Under the pieces are notes generated by a model, which searched no databases, was not told the origin of the DNA, and saw only the letters and a program-made list of their open reading frames with translations. Position numbers and translations under genes: made by a program. 64,000 nucleotides of DNA from Protea cynaroides (Eukaryota > Streptophyta > Magnoliopsida > Proteales > Proteaceae), in NCBI GenBank assembly GCA_028583415.1, contig CM053267.1, forward strand, positions 17,403,583-17,467,582. The letters are read 5' to 3'. This document shows, piece after piece, positions 59,876 to 64,000 of this stretch (its first letter is position 1; each line of letters begins with the position of its first letter).

Positions 59876-60118
59876 TTGATTCACATCCTCTCCTCCCAGT
59901 GACTTGGGAGGAAAGGGGACGCCCTCGTTGGATGACCGACACATGAGGCTTGAGTGAATCAGAGCCTCCATTTGAGTTGACATCGAACGGACAAGCTGAG
60001 CCGACAAGGGATGTCAGCTCAGACAGAGGACTCAGATTCACCTAAACCCTACGTGTCGGCCATCCACGGGGGGTCTCTCTACTCTCGAATTACTGGGAGG
60101 AGAAGATTTGAATCCCAA
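59876..60118. mobile_element. Second, more diverged copy of the foldback MITE
   Basis: Same plan as 62310-62541: TCCTCTCCTCCCAGTGACTT at the left, central GCCGACAAGGGATGTC(A/G)GCTC, and GGAGGAGAAGATTTGAATCC at the right. The arms are partly degenerate. The right terminal ~50 bp plus flank (GAGGA(G/A)AAGATTTGAATCCC, AATAAAA(C/T)ATCGTCA) is repeated once more at 60150-60200. I could not fix a target duplication. Confidence 0.7.
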
Positions 60119-60199
60119 TAAAACATCGTCAATGGGGGTCGTCGATTCGAATCACTGGGAGGAAAAGATTTGAATCCCAATAAAATATCGTCAGTGGTG

Positions 60200-60899
60200 T
60201 CAGGTCAGGATTGAGAATTGGACTTAGCTGATTCAGATCTGGATTGAAATTGAATCAGGATCGGTTGGGACTAATCCGATCACCGATTCCGTGTTCTTAA
60301 ACCCAGAGACAGGAAGTTACGGTTACAGGTATTTTAGGTAATTAGGTAAGAATAGTGGTTAAATAAATAATTTTTACAGTCAAACAGGATCCCTATGAGA
60401 CAGGGTCACAGGAAGTTAAAATTCTTGAATTCTCCGCTGCTTGGACGTTGGAGTAACTTCTTGGGAAATAGGGAAATGGGAAATAAAAAATTTAGAAAAC
60501 ATGGGGAAAGGGTCCTTGGATTAGATACGGAAAGAATTTGCTTTTCTAGCTTTTTCTTTTTTAATATTTTGTGAATATTTTTCTGACTTTGTAAGGGGTG
60601 TTTTTGTATTATTATAAGGAAGGGTGTCGAAGCACCTGTTATTAATTAATTATTAAATGACATGTGGGTGTCTGTGAAGAGTGAAGTGTTACATGTGAAG
60701 CACCCCTAATTACTTACGTTCTGTTTGATAAAATTTTTGTTTTTGATTCTAGATTTTGGTTCAGAAGTTGGATTCTATTTTAGATTATTTCAGGATTATT
60801 TGAGATTAAATATTATTAATAATGTATTTCTATAATGGATTCTAAAGTATCTTTGAAACAGAAATATATTTGATAAACATTATCTTTTAATCGAAATCT
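60200..60899. other. AT-rich intergenic DNA
   Basis: No gene, repeat array or element boundary is recognised here. Confidence 0.5.
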
Positions 60900-61200
60900 A
60901 GAAAAATAGTAATAGTAGTGGTGGAGGGTGGTGGTAGGTCATGGGTGATGGGTGATGGATGATGGGTGATGGATGATTGGTGATGGTGGGAGTGGTGGTG
61001 GGTGGTGGTGGTGTGCCGTGGAGGTGGCGGTAGTGGCGGTGGCGGTGGTGGTGGATAGTGGCGGTGGCAGTGGTGGCGGTGGTGGGTGGTGGCGATGGTG
61101 GTGGTGGTGGCAATGGTGGTGGTGGTGGCCGTGGTGGTGGTGGTGGTAGCAGAGGCGGTGGCGGTGGCAGTGCAGTGGCGGTGATGGTCAAGTGAGAGTC
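60900..61200. repeat. GGT/GGC-rich minisatellite
   Basis: About 300 bp dominated by GGTGGT and GGCGGT words; starts with GATGGGTGAT units, then GTGGTGGTGGC units. The plus strand is G-rich with many GG runs. Long His/Pro/Thr ORFs on the minus strand are translation artefacts of the repeat. Confidence 0.9.
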
Positions 61201-61450
61201 GGACTCTTCTTTTTCTCTCAAAAACTTGTTCCAATAGAAAAAAAAAAGCAAGTATTATTTACTCTAAAAATTTGGATTCTGAAGTCAATTTAAATCCAGT
61301 TCACTCTCTGGGAGTTCGAATCCAACCAAACTTACTAAATACGCTTCTACTCCAAAATGACTCTAGGAAGTTAGAATCTATAGAATCCAGAATCTGAAAT
61401 ATTATCAAACACGCCCTTAATATAACCATAATAGTCCTTCTAAATGTGCT

Positions 61451-61484
<34 letters not shown>

Positions 61485-62273
61485 GGTGGGGTTGAAAAAA
61501 CAACCAGTATATAACTGTACAGCTGGTGCTGGGTTGTTCATTCTATTTTCTTTCCTTGATAGGTTATGTTTGATTGTCAAGAAAAAGAAGTTTTCAAAAT
61601 GAATGAAAAACATATACATGATTCATCATTGTCTTTGTCATTTTTGTCTCTTTTATATATATATATAAAAGATAAATTACATCGAAGGTATTCAACATTT
61701 GTGAAAACTACCTTTAAAATACCTCATATTTGAAAAATTATATTCGAGGTAGGATAAGCTTTTTACCCAAAAAAAATATAAGATAAGCTTAATCAGTTTT
61801 GTTATTTTACCTTAATATGTCTTACATATTGAAATGGATTTGGGATCAAAAGAGGTGCTTCTTTTTTTGTTCAATCCATCATCTTCCTATTCAGCATGAG
61901 CAACACCTTAGAGTATGGTAAATTTGTATCTTGATTATTCTACAAAATATTCATATTATTAATGTTTTAATGGGTTAAAGGGTTGATTATTTTATTTTTA
62001 TTTTATTATTATTATTTTTTTTTTTGTGATGATGCGTTCTATTAAAAATTAGTTATCAATATAAAAACAATGAATTGAGAAATTGTCGTTTTCCCTTATC
62101 GTGGGTAGATCGACTATATAAACAATATACAATGGAATATTCTTGAGATTGTTACGACAGTGACTATAATTTAAGCATTCAAGTGATCGGTTAGCTGTGA
62201 GAGACTCAGTTGCGTTGGAGCCTCGTAGAGATCGCCATGCACTTGCATGGGATCCTTATCTTAAGACCGTCCC
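61200..62273. other. AT-rich DNA beyond the copia remnant
   Basis: Low-complexity and AT-rich, with no gene. On the minus strand, the ~200 bp after the copia stop (62273 to about 62080) should hold its polypurine tract and 3' LTR start, but no clear tract or LTR boundary is visible. Confidence 0.5.
61451..61483. repeat. T(33) homopolymer
   Basis: Run of about 33 T between TGGT and GGGTGGGG. It may be the poly-A tail of an old minus-strand retroposon, but no source gene or target duplication is recognised. Confidence 0.75.
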
Positions 62274-64000
62274 TTAACCTGATGGAAGGGGAGCGATCAT
62301 CAGGTTGGTGGATCCACATCGCCTCCTCCCTGAGATTCGGGAGGAGGGGCGGCGACCCATTGGATGGTCGCCACCTGGAGGTCGGATGAATTCGACCCCT
62401 CCATTCGAGCCAACAAGCAGAGCCGACAAGGGAGTGTCGGCTCGAACGGAGGGATCAGATTCATCCGACCTCCACGTGGCGACCATCTAGTGGGGTCGCC
62501 GCCCCTCCTCCCAAATCTCAGGTAGGAGACGATTTGAATCCCAGGTTGGTCCGCAGTTTTGTAAATGGGAGAGTTAAACGGCTTTGTGAGTATGTCCGCC
62601 AGCTAATCTTTGGTGGAAATGAATTGGGCATCCAGCTGTTTCCTGGCTACAAGATGACAGACAAAGTCGAAATCCATTTTGATGTGGTTCGTGAGAACGT
62701 GGAATATAGGATTCACCGTTAAGTAGGTGGCCCCCAGATTATCACACCACAGGACCAGAGGCTTTATAGTACCCATTCCAAGTTCCTGGAGGAGGGTCTG
62801 TGGCCAAACCAGTTCGGCAGTTGCATTAGCCAAGTCTCGGTATTCGGAATCGGTGGATGAGCAGGAGATGGTGGTTTGCTTGTGAGCTGACCACAACATT
62901 AGATTGTTCCCCAAGGAAATGGCATATCCACTTGTTGATCTTCTGTCATCAATGCACCCGGCCCAGTCGGCATCACTGTATAATTGAAGTCGATGAGGAG
63001 AGATACAGGAGATACGGAGCGCATGCGTGTTGGTAGCCTTTAATTTGAGCATTGGATACGCTTTATAGCCTGCCAATGATCCCCAGTGGGAGTTTGCAAG
63101 AACTGACACACTTCATTGACAGCAAAGGAGATATCCGGCCAAGTGAGAGTTGTGTATTGCAGTGCACCAACCACATTCCGATATGTAGTGGGATCCTTGA
63201 GAGGCGGACCAGATTCTCTAGAAAGTCTAGCCATATATGCCATCGGAGTGCTCACGAGCTTGGAGTTAGCCATGTTGGTCTTGGTGAGGAGGTCGGTTAT
63301 ATATTTCCTTTGACAGAGATGAAGACCAGCGGTGTCATGATGAACCTCCACACCAAGGAAGTAATGGAGTTGACCTAGATCGCGAATAACAAATTCATTG
63401 CTAAAGGCGCGAATTAGGTTAGCCAGCAACCTTGGATCAGAGCCTGTGAGTACAATATCATCAACGTAGACCAAAGTGTAGACAAAATGACCATCTTTTT
63501 TGTAAACAAAGAGAGACGTGTCAATTTTGGAACCTTTAAATCCCAAGCTAAGAAAGAAGTTGCTTAATCTATGGAACCATGCACATGGGGCTTGCTTAAG
63601 TCCATACAGTGCTTTGTGCAGACGACAAATATGATTGGGTCAGTCATGATCAACAAAACCCGCAGGTTGTTGCATCTAGACTTCTTCGGTTAAGACACCA
63701 TGGAGGAAGGAATTACTGACATCGAGTTGATGAATAGGCCATTTGAGGCATGTGGTGATGGATAGAACGGTGCGGATTATGGGTGGTTTCACAACGGGAC
63801 AGAATGTCTTGGAATAGTTGACGCTGGCTTGTTGGCGGAAGCCCTTGGCCTCCAGACGGGCCTTGCTAAGGTGTCATCGGCCTTCCTCTTGTTCTTAAAG
63901 ATCCATTTGGCACCAATGATGTTTTTTGGCCATCATGTGGGGCGAAAGACTATATACTATTTTTAATAAGGGCATTGTATTTGGCAACCATTGGCCTCGA
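62274..64000 (-). pseudogene. Ty1/copia pol remnant (RT-RNase H), partial at window edge
   Basis: Minus-strand copia polyprotein C-terminal half; upstream parts lie beyond the window. RT: HKALYGLKQAPCAWFHRL (about 63620-63565), then FVYKKDGHFVYTLVYVDDIV with the copia YVDD motif and LGQLHYFLGVEV (63546-63040). A frameshift near 63050 precedes RNase H: QLYSDADWAGCIDDRRSTSG, SSTDSEYRDLANATAELVW, LWCDNLGATYL, up to QFISTKD-stop (62603), where LADILTKPF follows, so CAG became TAG. A short deletion shifts frame before KLRTNL, and a MITE (62310-62541) interrupts the last codons, which end MIAPLPSG-stop at 62274. Several more stops lie upstream near 63640. Non-functional. Confidence 0.92.
62310..62541. 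mobile_element. Mutator-type foldback MITE inserted in the copia remnant
   Basis: 232 bp, almost entirely two complementary arms of about 100 bp around a short loop near ACAAGCAGAGCCGACAAGG. The ends GGATCCACATCG and CGATTTGAATCC are imperfect inverses. Flanked by an exact 9-bp target duplication CAGGTTGGT (62301-62309 and 62542-62550), the length typical of the Mutator superfamily. The flanks rejoin the copia reading frame (KLRTNL/MIAPLPSG). No coding capacity. Confidence 0.9.

Noticed and set aside
60887..61251. 115- and 117-aa His/Pro/Thr-rich ORFs
   Set aside because: Direct translation of the GGT minisatellite.
1..64000. tRNA, rRNA or organelle DNA insertions
   Set aside because: No cloverleaf, rRNA core motif or plastid/mitochondrial gene was recognised; tRNA-like words found are only the retroelement primer sites.

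Overview
This is a nuclear window from a flowering plant with a large, transposon-rich genome. It holds one intact host gene, a ten-exon plant-type phosphoenolpyruvate carboxylase (PEPC, minus strand, 58018 to 49431), surrounded by LTR retrotransposons, MITEs and minisatellites of kinds known from plants. The PEPC product is 964 residues, ends in the canonical QNTG, and carries the C3/housekeeping residues at the two classic C4-diagnostic positions. I cannot name the species.

Region 3401-46702 (43.3 kb) is a nest of LTR retrotransposons that can be resolved to the base. Element A (minus strand, Ty3/gypsy of the chromovirus Tekay/Del type, badly decayed) runs from 3401 to 46702 with target duplication TCCGC. 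Its 5' LTR was hit by element B (plus strand, related family, 13384-46535, target duplication GTTTA). B's 5' LTR was hit by element C (plus strand, 14706-33764), a 19-kb element with about 5-kb LTRs, a tRNA-Arg-type primer site and no recognisable coding sequence. B's pol gene was hit by D (39866-42198, target duplication GTTCC), a solo LTR of the A/B family in minus orientation. B still shows gag, protease, RT, RNase H, integrase and a chromodomain-like tail, broken by in-frame stops. It also carries a 2.5-kb leader module with an antisense gene of the 'putative plant transposon protein' type that A lacks, and a 67-bp intron-like insertion exactly at the gag/protease frame change.

Left of the nest (1-3400) are a possible 5'UTR-like pyrimidine-rich stretch on the minus strand, MITE-like TTTAAACGGG sequence, and what looks like the 3' end of another LTR element into which A inserted. 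Right of the nest (46703-49430) are the rest of that sequence, a GC-rich tandem repeat and PEPC downstream DNA.

PEPC introns hold a hAT-type MITE (8-bp target duplication) sitting in one half of a tandem duplication, and a 1-kb element with long inverted arms (5-bp target duplication). Upstream of PEPC (58.5-62.3 kb) are a triplicated ~155-bp repeat, two copies of a foldback MITE, a GGT-rich minisatellite and AT-rich DNA. The right end (62274-64000) is a decayed Ty1/copia pol on the minus strand, interrupted near its C-terminus by the second foldback MITE (9-bp target duplication, Mutator-type).

Limits: everything is read by eye, so percent identities and family assignments are estimates. 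No tRNA, rRNA or CRISPR was seen.
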